DNA of 6,091 nt, from assembly GCA_022360235.1 (NCBI GenBank), contig JAKSDE010000414.1:1-6091 (forward strand), given 5' to 3'. How positions within the stretch are numbered: the stretch's first letter is position 1; every line of letters begins with the position of its first letter. The notes beneath the pieces are model-generated. The model had not been told where the DNA came from. It searched no databases and saw nothing but the letters and a program-made list of their open reading frames with translations. Origin of the DNA: Cytophagales bacterium. Its GTDB lineage: Bacteria; Bacteroidota; Bacteroidia; Cytophagales; Amoebophilaceae. Both the position numbers and the translations under genes were made by a program. Shown piece by piece: positions 6,020-6,091 of this stretch.

Positions 6020-6091
6020 ATATTTTGAAAATATTGAAAAATTTTCTAAAAAATTTTTGTTTTTTATAAATCTTTCCTTAACTTAATCGAA

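Larger units (their letters stand above)
5775..6091. other. 317-base region upstream of rpoN, no gene seen
   Basis: No open frame of interest was seen on either strand. The part nearest rpoN holds a candidate promoter (5803-5839). The middle holds a set of overlapping inverted repeats (5922-6019). The last 70 bases are A/T runs. This is probably the promoter and leader region of rpoN, plus space belonging to a neighbour beyond the window. Confidence 0.65.

Noticed and set aside
6021..6070. A/T runs at the right edge that can form hairpins such as GAAAA/TTTTC.
   Set aside because: Pure A/T pairing is expected in this composition and there is no gene upstream for which it would be a terminator.

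Overview
The window comes from an AT-rich member of the Bacteroidetes. The GatA, split transketolase, Cmk and sigma-54 proteins all read like Bacteroidetes versions, and two candidate promoters resemble the -33 TTTG / -7 TAnnTTTG type of that phylum. Low GC, several long gene-poor gaps and one frame-broken gene suggest a reduced genome. An intracellular symbiont of the Amoebophilus/Cardinium kind is a reasonable guess, but it is inference and was not tested by any search.

Layout, left to right. Positions 1-273 hold the C-terminal end of a protein resembling the nucleotidyltransferase-HEPN family (plus strand, cut by the window edge). After a 214-base gap with a possible weak terminator and a candidate promoter comes tatA (488-687, plus), whose frame is broken at a run of nine G. 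Its stop codon shares a base with the GTG start of gatA (687-2126, plus). The C-terminal half of a split transketolase follows after a 61-base gap (2188-3153, plus). Two minus-strand genes come next: cmk (3196-3900), convergent with the transketolase gene, and rpoN (4347-5774). They are separated by 446 bases without a recognisable gene. The last 317 bases, upstream of rpoN, hold a candidate promoter and a cluster of overlapping inverted repeats.

The genes are mostly housekeeping: tRNA-Gln/Asn amidation (GatA), the non-oxidative pentose phosphate pathway (transketolase half), pyrimidine nucleotide supply (Cmk), alternative transcription initiation (sigma-54), and one membrane component of the twin-arginine export system (TatA). 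No mobile element, CRISPR array, tRNA or rRNA is visible.

I did not find a clear new multi-gene system. The points most worth following up are the G9 frame break in an otherwise intact tatA that overlaps the essential gatA, the mutually exclusive inverted repeats upstream of rpoN, the transketolase C-half without its partner beside it, and a near-consensus sigma-54 promoter sequence in the gap just downstream of rpoN.
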